The notes under the pieces were generated by a model. The model was not told where the DNA came from, did no database searches, and saw only the letters and a list, made by a program, of their open reading frames with translations. Positions 1-8,332 of a stretch of 64,000 bases of DNA are shown here, in pieces. Each line of letters opens with the position of its first letter. Position 1 is the first letter of the stretch. Made by a program: the position numbers and the translations under genes. The DNA comes from Citrobacter sp. FP75 (lineage in GTDB: Bacteria > Pseudomonadota > Gammaproteobacteria > Enterobacterales > Enterobacteriaceae): positions 1,054,001 through 1,118,000 of the forward strand of contig NZ_JAFDOE010000001.1 of NCBI RefSeq assembly GCF_018342065.1. The letters are read 5' to 3'.

Positions 1-1
1 A

Positions 2-697
2 TGGCACCGACTTTCACAACAAGAGCAGTTACGACGTGAATTTATCGCCAACATTTCCCATGATTTGCGCACACCGTTGACTTCATTACACGGCTACCTT
101 GAAAGCCTGTCCGTGATGTCAGCCAGCCTGAGTGAAGCAGATAAACAGCGTTATCTTAATATCGCCCTCGCACAGAGCCAAAAAGTTGGCACACTTGCCC
201 AGTCGCTGTTTGAGCTTGCTCGCCTGGAATATGGCGTGGTCAAACCCCAGAAAGAGACATTCTCGATAAGTGAACTGCTGCAGGATGTTTTTCAGAAATT
301 CGAACTTTCCGCGCAAACCAAACAGCTGGACTTGCTGGTAGATATTCAACCTGGCCTGCCACTTATTGACGCAGATCTGGGAATGATCGAACGTGTTCTT
401 ACCAATCTGCTGGATAATGCTATTCGTCATACTCCCGACAAAGGCGTTGTTGCTGTGCGCCTGTGGCGAGAAGCGGATAAAGTGATGGTGCAAATTAGCG
501 ACACCGGTCCTGGGATCCCGCAAGAATTGATGGAGGGATTATTCATTCGTCCTTCGATTGCTAACCCGGCAGGTATAAGGGTAGGTGGGCTGGGGCTGAT
601 GATTGTGCGCCAGATGCTACAGCTACACGGCAGCGAAATTACGCTGATTGAAACACCGAAATGCGGTGCCTGCTTTCGCTTTGGGCTAACGATCTGA
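2..697 (+). CDS. Sensor histidine kinase, C-terminal part (5' end outside the window)
   Basis: The reading frame is open from base 2, so the gene begins before the window. The visible part starts with the HisKA dimerisation helix, including the H-box ISHDLRTPLTSLHGY with the phospho-accepting histidine codon at 59-61. It continues into a HATPase_c domain with an N-box (LLDNAIRHT) and a G1 box (SDTGPGIP); the G2 region reads VGGLGLMIV. The usual F-box phenylalanine context is weak. Input domain, membrane segments and any partner response regulator would lie upstream and cannot be judged. I do not recognise which two-component system it is; no kinase lies beside ychF in E. coli K-12. A hairpin with A/T flanks at 820-846 follows it. 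Confidence 0.9.
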   Translation, partial: WHRLSQQEQLRREFIANISHDLRTPLTSLHGYLESLSVMSASLSEADKQRYLNIALAQSQKVGTLAQSLFELARLEYGVVKPQKETFSISELLQDVFQKFELSAQTKQLDLLVDIQPGLPLIDADLGMIERVLTNLLDNAIRHTPDKGVVAVRLWREADKVMVQISDTGPGIPQELMEGLFIRPSIANPAGIRVGGLGLMIVRQMLQLHGSEITLIETPKCGACFRFGLTI

Positions 698-819
698 CAA
701 CCGTTTCTCAGATATGCATAGCCAGAAAGGTGATTACTGAGTGTAGAAAGTAATATTTATCCATTTCTTATAATCACTATATCTGGCTAGATATGCTTTT
801 TATAATATTTCAATAAGTT

Positions 820-846
820 AAAAATCTGCCATAACGACAGATTTTT
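820..846. terminator. Bidirectional terminator between the kinase gene and yeeN
   Basis: Inverted repeat AAAAATCTG / CAGATTTTT with a 9-base loop. The A and T ends allow it to work for both converging genes. Confidence 0.65.
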
Positions 847-857
847 ATAATTTATAA

Positions 858-1574
858 TTAGAGATTTGCAACGTTATGATATACTTTTTGAACATCATCG
901 TCATCTTCAAGGGCATTAACAAGTCCTTCAAAGATTTCTAAATCTTCTGGTGAAAGTTCAACTTCTGACTGAGCAATCATTTCTAATTCTGTTGTTGAGA
1001 ATTCAGTAATTCCGGCTGCTTTAAGCGCTGCAATTCCTTTGTGAAGGTCAGTGGCTTCAGTATAAATAACGATGTTCCCTTCTTCTTCGGTAACATCACG
1101 AACATCAACTTCAGCATCAATCAATATTTCAAAAATATGATCAGAGTCTGATCCTTTAAATACAATCACTCCAGTGTTGTCAAACATATAGCTGACAGAA
1201 CCTGCCGCTCCGATATTCCCGCCTTTCTTATTAAAAATTGTGCGGATATTAGCAATCGTGCGGTTAACATTTGAAGTCAACGTTTCAGCGATAACCATAG
1301 AACCACTTGGTCCAAAGCCTTCATACCGCCCTTGCACGAACGTTTCATCTCCGCCACCTTTGGCTTTATCAATTGCTTTATCAATAACGTGCTTTGGAAC
1401 TTGTGCTTGTTTCGCACGTTCAATAACGAATTTTAAAGATGAGTTTGATTCTGGGTCTGGTTCACCTTGTTTAGCCGCCGCATAGATTTCCACACCGAAT
1501 TTTGCATATATATTAGACGTTGCACCGTCTTTAGCCGTTTTTTTAGCAACAATATTGGCCCATTTACGTCCCAC
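858..1574 (-). CDS. yeeN: YebC/PmpR-family protein YeeN
   Basis: A 238-residue member of the YebC/PmpR (TACO1) family, nearly identical by recall to E. coli YeeN. The family includes DNA-binding regulators and proteins reported to help translation through proline runs; the role of YeeN itself is not settled. The N-terminus [12 protein letters not shown] and the motif [17 protein letters not shown] are diagnostic, and the domain runs full length to the acidic tail [17 protein letters not shown]. The start is GTG at 1574, with AGGAGA nine bases upstream. YeeN resembles the Gram-positive branch of the family more than the resident proteobacterial YebC. The gene and its flanks are visibly richer in A+T than ychF and pth next door, and in E. 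coli yeeN lies elsewhere (near 44 min), so transfer or relocation is likely. Confidence 0.93.
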   Translation of the reverse strand: MGRKWANIVAKKTAKDGATSNIYAKFGVEIYAAAKQGEPDPESNSSLKFVIERAKQAQVPKHVIDKAIDKAKGGGDETFVQGRYEGFGPSGSMVIAETLTSNVNRTIANIRTIFNKKGGNIGAAGSVSYMFDNTGVIVFKGSDSDHIFEILIDAEVDVRDVTEEEGNIVIYTEATDLHKGIAALKAAGITEFSTTELEMIAQSEVELSPEDLEIFEGLVNALEDDDDVQKVYHNVANL

Positions 1575-2096
1575 TGGAATAGTCTCCTCGAAAATTTATT
1601 TACATTACTAACAGGTTAATAACCTTTGTGTTTTCCGCTATATTATATCATGACATGTAAATTCTCGTCTATGAGAAAGAAAAACATCACAATTTTGCGT
1701 GCTGTTACTTTAATTTTTTAATGGTTAATGTTGTGGGTAAGTTATTTCAAAATTTTACTCTGGTTCTTTTGTTATTACACTTAATAAATGAATCGTAGTA
1801 ATAATATATAATACAAAAGAAACGATTGTGATAATCCAGACAAAAAAAATCTACTATTAAATTTGCTACAGCACTGCTTACAGAGCGCTACAGCCCCTCA
1901 CTCAGCGAAATCAGTCGCTACACCATACTGTTATCCACTGTTTTATAAAGGTAAGTCTGTTGGAGCCTTGAGCGTAGGCGAGGGGAGTTGGAAGCAAGAT
2001 GGAAGGATGAAAAAAATCCACGCAATTGCGTGGATTTTATAGGATTTTGTGATTTTCATGAGATTCAATACAACCTCATGAGACAACAAATTTTAT
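1575..2096. other. AT-rich intergenic region between yeeN and ychF
   Basis: These 522 bases hold no credible gene. Most of 1600-1860 is A+T rich. It presumably carries the yeeN promoter close to 1600-1720, but I cannot assign hexamers with confidence. The only clear structure is the terminator hairpin near 2013-2038. Confidence 0.6.
2013..2038. terminator. Terminator of ychF (perfect palindrome)
   Basis: A perfect 26-base palindrome centred on AATT, with core TCCACGCAATTGCGTGGA and A/T ends. It lies 59 bases beyond the ychF stop on the minus strand and could also stop transcription from the other side. Confidence 0.75.
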
Positions 2097-3191
2097 TTAG
2101 ACGTTAAACAGGAAGTTCATTACGTCGCCATCTTTAACGATGTAATCTTTACCTTCTGCGCGCATCTTACCTGCTTCTTTCGCGCCTTGCTCACCCTTGT
2201 AGGTGATGAAGTCTTCAAACGCGATGGTCTGTGCGCGGATAAAACCTTTCTCGAAGTCGGTGTGAATTTTACCCGCAGCCTGCGGTGCGGTAGCGCCGAC
2301 AGGAATGGTCCATGCACGGACTTCTTTTACGCCTGCGGTGAAGTAGGTCTGCAGGTTCAGCAGTTCGTAACCGGCGCGGATCACGCGGTTCAGACCTGGT
2401 TCTTCAATTCCCAGCTCAGCCATAAATTCTTCACGATCGGCATCGTCGAGTTCGGCGATATCGGATTCAACAGCAGCGCACACGGCAACCACAACGGAAC
2501 CTTCGGCTGCAGCGATCTCACGTACTTTATCGAGGTACGGGTTGTTCTCAAAACCGTCTTCGTTGACGTTGGCGATATACATGGTCGGCTTCAGAGTCAG
2601 GAAGCTCAGGTATTTGATGGCGGCTTTGTCTTCGTCAGTCAGGTTGGTCAGTGAACGCAACATACCGGCGTTTTCCAGCTGCGGCAGACATTTTTCCAGC
2701 GCGGCCAGCTCAGCTTTGGCGTCTTTGTCGCCGCCTTTGGCTCTCTTTTGTACGCGGTGAATTGCGCGCTCGCAGGTATCCAGATCAGACAGCGCCAGCT
2801 CGGTGTTGATGACGTCGATATCGTCAGCCGGATCCACTTTGTTATTAACGTGGATGATGTTGTCGTTTTCAAAGCAGCGCACCACGTGGCCGATTGCTTC
2901 GGTTTCGCGGATGTTGGTCAGGAACTGGTTGCCCAGACCTTCACCTTTGGACGCGCCTTTTACCAGACCTGCAATATCGACAAATTCCATAGTGGTCGGG
3001 AGAATACGCTGTGGCTTGACGATCTCAGCCAACTGGTCCAGACGCGGATCGGGCATCGGTACAACGCCAGTGTTCGGCTCGATAGTACAGAACGGGAAGT
3101 TAGCCGCTTCAATACCCGCTTTGGTGAGCGCGTTGAACAGGGTGGATTTGCCTACGTTTGGCAAACCGACGATACCGCATTTGAATCCCAT
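2097..3191 (-). CDS. ychF: Ribosome-associated ATPase YchF (OLA1 family)
   Basis: A 364-residue Obg-related P-loop protein of the YchF/OLA1 group. The family hydrolyses ATP rather than GTP, binds ribosomes and affects the oxidative stress response. Visible features are the P-loop GLPNVGKST near residues 8-16, the G3 motif [17 protein letters not shown] near 72, a changed G4 motif NVNED instead of NKxD (which fits ATP preference), and a C-terminal TGS domain ending in [10 protein letters not shown]. Length matches E. coli (363). It follows pth on the same strand after a gap of 115 bases, the conserved pth-ychF arrangement. Confidence 0.97.
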   Translation of the reverse strand: MGFKCGIVGLPNVGKSTLFNALTKAGIEAANFPFCTIEPNTGVVPMPDPRLDQLAEIVKPQRILPTTMEFVDIAGLVKGASKGEGLGNQFLTNIRETEAIGHVVRCFENDNIIHVNNKVDPADDIDVINTELALSDLDTCERAIHRVQKRAKGGDKDAKAELAALEKCLPQLENAGMLRSLTNLTDEDKAAIKYLSFLTLKPTMYIANVNEDGFENNPYLDKVREIAAAEGSVVVAVCAAVESDIAELDDADREEFMAELGIEEPGLNRVIRAGYELLNLQTYFTAGVKEVRAWTIPVGATAPQAAGKIHTDFEKGFIRAQTIAFEDFITYKGEQGAKEAGKMRAEGKDYIVKDGDVMNFLFNV

Positions 3192-3306
3192 GTTTAAATC
3201 ACCTTAATCTTTTGATATTCAACCTGTTATGGAAAACAGATTGTAGAAAAGTAAATAACTCTGCCCATTATACACAGCACGCGGCAAAAATGCCGCACAT
3301 CGCTGC

Positions 3307-3891
3307 TTATTGTGCTTTAAAGGTATGTAACCGGCTGGTTGCTTTGGTCAGGCCATCTTTGAACAAAATCTCGGTACAACGCGCCGCTTCGTCGATGGCT
3401 TCATCAATTAACTTCTGTTCAGAAACAGGCGGTTTGCCTAACACAAAGCCGACAACTTTATTTTTATCGCCGGGATGACCAATTCCCACGCGTAAGCGAT
3501 GAAAGTTCGGGTTATTGCCTAACTTGCTGATGATGTCCTTCAGACCGTTATGTCCGCCATGCCCGCCGCCGAGCTTAAATTTCGCGACGCCCGGGGGCAG
3601 ATCTAATTCGTCGTGGGCGACCAAAATTTCATCGGGGTTAATCCGGTAAAAGCTGGCCATCGCGCCGACTGCCTTGCCGCTCAGATTCATAAATGTGGTT
3701 GGTACCAGCAGACGGACATCTTCACCTTCGAGGGTTACTCTGGAGGTGTAACCGAAGAATTTCGGCTCATCGCGCAGGGGGGCGCGTAATCTCTCCGCCA
3801 GCAAATCGACGTACCATGCGCCTGCATTGTGTCGCGTAGCCGCATATTCTGCGCCGGGGTTTGCCAGACCGACAATCAATTTAATCGTCAC
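3307..3891 (-). CDS. pth: Peptidyl-tRNA hydrolase
   Basis: Cleaves the ester bond of peptidyl-tRNAs released early from ribosomes and so recycles tRNA; essential in E. coli. The 194-residue protein shows the family motifs [20 protein letters not shown] (catalytic His20 in RHNAG), FMNLSG and HDELDLPPG, then [14 protein letters not shown] chose the GTG at 3891 (VTIKLIVGL), which gives the E. coli length and has AGGA upstream; the longer frame from an ATG at 3915 adds eight residues with no family match. It is the first gene of the pth-ychF pair and is divergent from ychH. Confidence 0.97.
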   Translation of the reverse strand: MTIKLIVGLANPGAEYAATRHNAGAWYVDLLAERLRAPLRDEPKFFGYTSRVTLEGEDVRLLVPTTFMNLSGKAVGAMASFYRINPDEILVAHDELDLPPGVAKFKLGGGHGGHNGLKDIISKLGNNPNFHRLRVGIGHPGDKNKVVGFVLGKPPVSEQKLIDEAIDEAARCTEILFKDGLTKATSRLHTFKAQ

Positions 3892-4065
3892 GTATTTTGT
3901 CCTGAGTGTGTCCATAACCGGCGTGTAGTTTACTGTCTGTCGGCGCGCTTGACAAAAAACTGCGTGCGTACCTGCAAATACTGAATAATTGCTCTGCTGG
4001 ACTATTAGAAAATGAGACAGTTCAGTAGGTTAATTGTAAAGTTTTGTTGCATGAGTGTTTGTAAT

Positions 4066-4108
4066 TGTGATCGCTGGCGCACATGCGAACGGGAGTGTTG
4101 TCTATACT
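4066..4108 (+). promoter_or_regulatory. Probable CRP-dependent promoter of ychH
   Basis: TGTGA at 4066-4070, six bases, then GCGCA forms a CRP site with a strong left half and a weak right half, centred at 4073.5. TATACT at 4103-4108 is a good -10. A start near 4115 would put the CRP site at about -41.5, the class II position. E. coli ychH is reported to be CRP-activated. Confidence 0.45.
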
Positions 4109-4165
4109 TTACACATAAGGATTAGGGGTATTCCCTGTAGCAACCCAAAGTTCCGGAGGTGACAC

Positions 4166-4444
4166 ATGAAACGCAAAAACGCTTCTTTACTCGGTAACGT
4201 GCTCATGGCTTTAGGGTTGGTGGTGATGGTTGTCGGTGTTGGCTATTCAATCTTAAATCAACTGCCGCAATTTAACCTGCCACAATTTTTCGCACACGGT
4301 GCCGTGCTCAGTATTTTTGTTGGCGGCGTACTCTGGCTGGCGGGTGCCCGCGTCGGCGGTCATGAACAAATCAGCGATCGTTACTGGTGGGTTCGCCATT
4401 ACGATAAACGCTGTCGTCGTAATAATGGCCAACGCCATAGCTAA
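4166..4444 (+). CDS. ychH: Stress-induced inner membrane protein YchH
   Basis: A 92-residue DUF2583 protein of the inner membrane. Two hydrophobic segments lie at about residues 8-32 and 42-64, followed by a basic, Arg-rich tail (RHYDKRCRRNNGQRH). E. coli YchH has been linked to stress tolerance and biofilm formation; its molecular function is unknown. CCGGAGGTGACAC provides a strong ribosome binding site before the ATG. It is divergent from pth. In E. coli the next gene is dauA; here the bc1 operon is inserted directly after it. Confidence 0.93.
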   Translation: MKRKNASLLGNVLMALGLVVMVVGVGYSILNQLPQFNLPQFFAHGAVLSIFVGGVLWLAGARVGGHEQISDRYWWVRHYDKRCRRNNGQRHS

Positions 4445-4463
4445 GCGGTGACATTTTCTGCAG

Positions 4464-4490
4464 ACCAGCCAGCTCACGCTGACTGGTTTT
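4464..4490 (+). terminator. Terminator of ychH
   Basis: CCAGCCAGC / GCTGACTGG with a four-base loop and one mismatch, followed by TTTT. It runs up to the stop codon of the convergent cytochrome c1 gene. Confidence 0.6.
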
Positions 4491-5302
4491 CAGCTCGCTT
4501 TATTTTTGTGCGAGCGAGACCGGATGCGCAGCAGTAACGCTAATAGCGCTAAAACAACCGCCAGATATCCCATCACGTACATTCCCTGATGTTTTCTTGC
4601 TGCTAACTGCGGATCGGCCACCCATGCCAGAAACGCGGTGACGTCGCGCGCGTACTGTTCTTCGGTTTGTGGGATATGGGCTTGCCCGGTCCAGGTGATT
4701 TCACCGTCTGCCAGTGGTTTTGGCATATTGATAATCCCGCCGGGGAAATAGCGGTTAGCCTTAAGCTCGGGATCGTCAGGGAGATAGCCGGTCAGCAGCG
4801 CATAAATATAATCAGCACCGTTGTCGGTATAGGGAACGAACGCATCGAAGATAAACTGCGGAAACCCGCGATCGTAGCTTCGCGCCCGCACGATATAGCT
4901 CAGATCCACCGGTAGCGCGCCATTGTTGAGGTATTTGGCTTCCTGCTCGTTCAGATAAGGAGAGGCGAAAACATCGCTCAGGGTACCGTCCCGTTCACTG
5001 GGCTGGCCATCATCTTCAACTGTCGTAAACACGTAGCCACTGGCCAGTGTTTTGGCTTCGGCCTGCGTGAGATGCGGCCCTCCGGGTTGGGTCAGTTCTC
5101 TAAAGGTGAGATATTTCATTGCGTGGCAGGCCCGGCATTTTTCTTCGTAAACCTGCAAACCCCGACGCAACTGTTCGGTGTCATATTTGCCGTTCACACC
5201 GCTAAATGTCCATGGCTGTTGGGGCGGAAGTTGTGCACAAAGCGTGTTACTGAAGAACAAACTCAGGCCCAGGGCAGCAAAGGTTAACCATCGTCCCATC
5301 AT
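4490..5302 (-). CDS. petC: Cytochrome c1 subunit of a cytochrome bc1 complex
   Basis: The c-type haem subunit of ubiquinol:cytochrome c oxidoreductase, which passes electrons from the Rieske cluster to a soluble periplasmic carrier. The 270-residue protein has a signal peptide (about residues 1-23, cleavage after LCA), the haem site C56-R-A-C59-H60, a likely axial Met193 in INMPKPL, and a C-terminal anchor at about 240-262 followed by basic residues. This is the compact c1 layout seen in beta- and gamma-proteobacteria. It begins one base after the cytochrome b stop codon and is the last gene of the series; its stop abuts the ychH terminator. Covalent haem attachment would need the Ccm system, not seen here. 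Escherichia and Salmonella have no bc1 complex. Confidence 0.93.
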   Translation of the reverse strand: MMGRWLTFAALGLSLFFSNTLCAQLPPQQPWTFSGVNGKYDTEQLRRGLQVYEEKCRACHAMKYLTFRELTQPGGPHLTQAEAKTLASGYVFTTVEDDGQPSERDGTLSDVFASPYLNEQEAKYLNNGALPVDLSYIVRARSYDRGFPQFIFDAFVPYTDNGADYIYALLTGYLPDDPELKANRYFPGGIINMPKPLADGEITWTGQAHIPQTEEQYARDVTAFLAWVADPQLAARKHQGMYVMGYLAVVLALLALLLRIRSRSHKNKAS

Positions 5303-5303
5303 G

Positions 5304-6476
5304 TTAGTCCTGTTTTTCCAGTAAGCGTCGGCACGGCATCACAATCAAAAACCATGCGAAATAAATAAGCGTTGAAAGCTGAGAAGCGGCGCGGATCCAG
5401 CCCTCTTCATTACTGAAACCGTCCACCAGATCGGGTCCGACCAGCGCTTTTGACCCCAGCCAGCCAAGAAAGAGGGCGTTGCCGACCCAAATCCAAAAAC
5501 CGGCTTTAACGAGCTTACTCAAGTTGCGAAACCGCGCGCGGGAGGTATCCAGCCAGGGTAAGAAATAGAAGATCAATACCGAGGCGCACATGGCGACAAT
5601 GCCTGCCAGCTCACCGGGAAAACAGCGCAGAATGGAAAAGAAGGGCAAAAAATACCACTCGGGCGCGACGATGGCTGGCGTGACCGTCGGGTCGGCGGGG
5701 ATGAAGTTATCAGCACTGCTGAGATAGTGCGGCGCAAAGAATAAGAACCAGGCAAACAGCATTAAAAACAGCGTCAGTTTGAGGGCATCGCGCTCGGTAA
5801 CGCGAAAATCAAACAGTAAACGTTGCGACTCGCGGGCGGTAAACGTTTTTTTCATCGCATGGGCGAAAGCCGACTGGACGGTGCGCACATGCCATATCGT
5901 CACCGCGACAATGGCGAAGGGAATAATAAAGTGCAGCACATAAAAACGGCCCAGCGTCGGCGTGCCGGGAGTATATCCCCCGACCAAAAAGGTATACAGC
6001 GTATCGCCGACGAACGGTATTGCGCGGGCGAAGCTGGTGATGACCGTGGCGGCCCAATAGCTTTTTTGCCCCCAAATCAGGCTATAGCCGAGAAATGCGG
6101 TGATCATCAGTAACACATACAGCGTCACGCTGATGGTCCACATCTTCAGATACGGTTTACGGTAAACGTTGTAATACATCGCGCGAAAGATATGCAGATA
6201 GCAGGCGAAGAAGAAAAGTGAAGCGCCAATGGCGTGCAGGTTACGCACCAGCTCACCGTGCCTGACCGTGCGCATAATATGAACAATGGAATCAAACGCG
6301 GATCCTGCCGTGGGCACATAGAACATCGCCAGCACGATACCGGAGAGAATTTGCACGCCCAGCATGACCAGTAAGATGATACCGACGGCAAAGATCCACA
6401 CGCCGGCCACCGAGCGGGGGAACGGAAGGCGAAATTGAACATGGCGCAGGGGCGTGGTAGGGGACGTGGCGTTCAT
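5304..6476 (-). CDS. petB: Cytochrome b subunit of a cytochrome bc1 complex
   Basis: The membrane core of the bc1 complex, holding haems bL and bH and both quinone sites. It is 390 residues, the full-length bc1 type and not the split b6f form. Haem ligands appear as two pairs, H81/H95 and H182/H196, in the expected second and fourth helices, and the Qo-site motif PEWY is at 272-275. About eight hydrophobic segments can be counted. It follows the Rieske gene with one intervening base and precedes cytochrome c1 with one base between, giving the classical fbc/pet order. All key residues are present, so the complex should be functional. Confidence 0.95.
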   Translation of the reverse strand: MNATSPTTPLRHVQFRLPFPRSVAGVWIFAVGIILLVMLGVQILSGIVLAMFYVPTAGSAFDSIVHIMRTVRHGELVRNLHAIGASLFFFACYLHIFRAMYYNVYRKPYLKMWTISVTLYVLLMITAFLGYSLIWGQKSYWAATVITSFARAIPFVGDTLYTFLVGGYTPGTPTLGRFYVLHFIIPFAIVAVTIWHVRTVQSAFAHAMKKTFTARESQRLLFDFRVTERDALKLTLFLMLFAWFLFFAPHYLSSADNFIPADPTVTPAIVAPEWYFLPFFSILRCFPGELAGIVAMCASVLIFYFLPWLDTSRARFRNLSKLVKAGFWIWVGNALFLGWLGSKALVGPDLVDGFSNEEGWIRAASQLSTLIYFAWFLIVMPCRRLLEKQD

Positions 6477-6477
6477 A

Positions 6478-7026
6478 TCAGACCTCTTTTGCGCCGAGGC
6501 GTACGCTCAGACCATCGGCGGCCAGAGTATAATCGGGGATCGGCAGATTCGCCGTGGCCGGGCCTCGCGTCACGCGCCCGGAGGTATCAAATTCTGACCC
6601 ATGACACGGGCAAATCCAGCCCTGTCCGCTGGGATTGGCGTTTGGCACGCATCCGGCGTGCGGGCAGTGGCCCTGAACAATCAGCCACTGTGGATGTGCC
6701 GCTGTGACCCGCTCGCTATCCGCCTGCGGATCGAGCAATCGTCGGGCATCGGCCTGCTGCGCTGCCGCTACCTCGTCCGGCGTGCGGTGGCGAATCAGGA
6801 TCAGTTTTCCCTGCCAGATCCGTTTCACCGTCTGGCCAGCCGCCACTCCTGCGAGAGAAACGTCTACAGGCTCATTTTCTGCCACTGTTTTATCGTCCGG
6901 ACCCAGCGCTGAGATCAGCGGCCAGACTGCGGCTGTAACGCCTGCGGCACCGACAAATTTTGTCAGCTTGCACAGGCAGTCGCGCCGCTGGGTGTGGACT
7001 GCCTCGCTATCTGTTTTTTTATTCAC
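6478..7026 (-). CDS. petA: Rieske iron-sulfur subunit of a cytochrome bc1 complex
   Basis: Carries the high-potential [2Fe-2S] cluster that takes one electron from quinol at the Qo site. From a GTG start at 7026 it is 182 residues; AGAGGA lies upstream, and a longer frame (to 7101) would only repeat sequence overlapping the copper-protein gene. The twin arginines at 14-15 (RRDCLCKLTKFVGAAG) before a hydrophobic helix are a Tat-type uncleaved anchor, as usual for Rieske proteins. Cluster ligands are C121-P-H123-A-G-C126 and C139-P-C141-H142, giving the two Cys, two His and the disulfide pair. It lies 25 bases after the pseudoazurin stop. Confidence 0.95.
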   Translation of the reverse strand: MNKKTDSEAVHTQRRDCLCKLTKFVGAAGVTAAVWPLISALGPDDKTVAENEPVDVSLAGVAAGQTVKRIWQGKLILIRHRTPDEVAAAQQADARRLLDPQADSERVTAAHPQWLIVQGHCPHAGCVPNANPSGQGWICPCHGSEFDTSGRVTRGPATANLPIPDYTLAADGLSVRLGAKEV

Positions 7027-7051
7027 CGCCGTTATCCTCTTATGGTTGCTG

Positions 7052-7492
7052 TTACTGCTTCTCAATGCGGTTATAAATATCCTGAAAGCGTTTATCGGCA
7101 AGGCCAGGGGCTTTAAACGCGCGGTAGCTGTTGGGCAAAACGGCGTCGCCGACCTTGATCAGCATGATCATGCCCTGCGCGTAGTGCGGTGAACATTTGA
7201 TGCCGTAGAAACCGGCGGTGTCGTATTTGATTTCAATCTCTTCATCGATTTTGCCGATAAAACCGGGGTAACCGGCGGGGGAGAGCTCGGCAATTGAGGC
7301 CGCATTGTGGCTTTTGTGCTTGCGAACAAATTTCACGCTATCGCCCGGCTGGATCGCCAGATAATCCGGTTCGTAGACCATTGGTCCGCCGGTGCCACGG
7401 TTTTTCATCAGGACTTCGTAGGTTTGTGCGAAGGCCGTCGAGGTGAACGCGAACAGGCACAGGACGAGCAGATGTTGCTTAATACATTTCAT
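7052..7492 (-). CDS. Periplasmic type 1 copper protein, pseudoazurin-like
   Basis: A 146-residue cupredoxin with a clear signal peptide (cleavage near TAFA-QTYEV, residue 22/23). Copper ligands can be read as H62 (KSHNA) and C100-x2-H103-x4-M108 (KCSPHYAQGM), exactly the pseudoazurin spacing. Pseudoazurins are small periplasmic electron carriers, best known as donors to copper nitrite reductase and nitrous oxide reductase, and they can accept electrons from bc1. Position fits that role: 18 bases after the ABC ATPase gene and 25 before the Rieske gene. A function as partner of this bc1 complex is inferred. Amicyanin or plastocyanin-like proteins are less likely because of the ligand spacing and C-terminal extension. 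Confidence 0.9.
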   Translation of the reverse strand: MKCIKQHLLVLCLFAFTSTAFAQTYEVLMKNRGTGGPMVYEPDYLAIQPGDSVKFVRKHKSHNAASIAELSPAGYPGFIGKIDEEIEIKYDTAGFYGIKCSPHYAQGMIMLIKVGDAVLPNSYRAFKAPGLADKRFQDIYNRIEKQ

Positions 7493-7510
7493 AACGGTTC
7501 CTTGTGGTAT

Positions 7511-8332
7511 TTACGCCGGTCGTTGATAGCGGATGAAGCAACTCGCCTCATCGGGAGCGCGTTCGACAATCGCATCGATGCCAAACCAGCTGTTAAGATT
7601 TTCACGGGTGAAGACAGCCGCAGGACGGCCCTGCATCGCCAGGCGTCCGGCCGTCATCACCATGATGCGATCGCAGAACATCGCGGCATGATTCAGGTCG
7701 TGCAGGGCGGCAATTACGGTCAGTTTTTCGCGCTTGACCAGGTTAAGCAGGCCAATCTGATGCTGGATGTCGAGATGATTCGTTGGCTCATCCATCAGCA
7801 AGACCTGCGGCTGTTGCGCCAGCGCCCGGGCAATATGCAGGCGCTGACGCTCGCCGCCCGAGAAGGTATGCCAGCAGCGATGCTGGACGTGTTGCAGGGC
7901 GACTTTCTCCAGCATCGTCTGCACAATATCGTCATCGGTCCGCGACCACGGTGATAGCAGGCTTAACCACGGCGTGCGCCCGAGTGAAACGGCCTGGATG
8001 GCGGTCAGACGCTCGCTGGTTTCTGCCTGCTGCTCAACCAGGGCGACCTTTTGCGCCAGATGGCGTCGGGAATAGCCGCGAATGTCTTTGCTGTCGAGCG
8101 AAACGCTACCGGCGGAGGGTTTGAGTAAACCGGCCAGCAGGGAAATCAGCGACGTTTTCCCTGAACCGTTGGGGCCGATAATGCCAACAAACTCTCCGGG
8201 CGCGACCTGAAAAGAGACATCATTGACGATGGCTTTGCCCTTCACCTCCCAGTGCAGGTGCTGCGCGCAGACCGCATGACTGGCCGTGTTTGCCGCGCGT
8301 AGCGGCGAGGTAAAACGTGGGTTAGCCGTCAT
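7511..8332 (-). CDS. ABC importer ATPase, BtuD/FecE family
   Basis: The nucleotide-binding subunit of a type II (BtuCD/FecCD-like) importer, 273 residues. Walker A is GPNGSGKTS, the signature is FSGGERQR, Walker B is VLLMDEPTNHLD and the H-loop is AALHDLNHA. An N-terminal stretch of about 20 residues before the ABC core is not typical and could mean a later start. The ATG overlaps the permease stop by four bases (ATGA), indicating coupled translation. The cobalamin riboswitch in the operon leader makes a corrinoid the likely substrate, but sequence alone cannot separate it from siderophore or haem transporters of the same family. Confidence 0.92.
   Translation of the reverse strand: MTANPRFTSPLRAANTASHAVCAQHLHWEVKGKAIVNDVSFQVAPGEFVGIIGPNGSGKTSLISLLAGLLKPSAGSVSLDSKDIRGYSRRHLAQKVALVEQQAETSERLTAIQAVSLGRTPWLSLLSPWSRTDDDIVQTMLEKVALQHVQHRCWHTFSGGERQRLHIARALAQQPQVLLMDEPTNHLDIQHQIGLLNLVKREKLTVIAALHDLNHAAMFCDRIMVMTAGRLAMQGRPAAVFTRENLNSWFGIDAIVERAPDEASCFIRYQRPA

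Noticed and set aside
5304-6476. Reading the cytochrome b as formate dehydrogenase or cytochrome b6 type
   Set aside because: The full 390-residue length, two His pairs 14 apart and PEWY motif are bc1 features; b6f would be split into two proteins.
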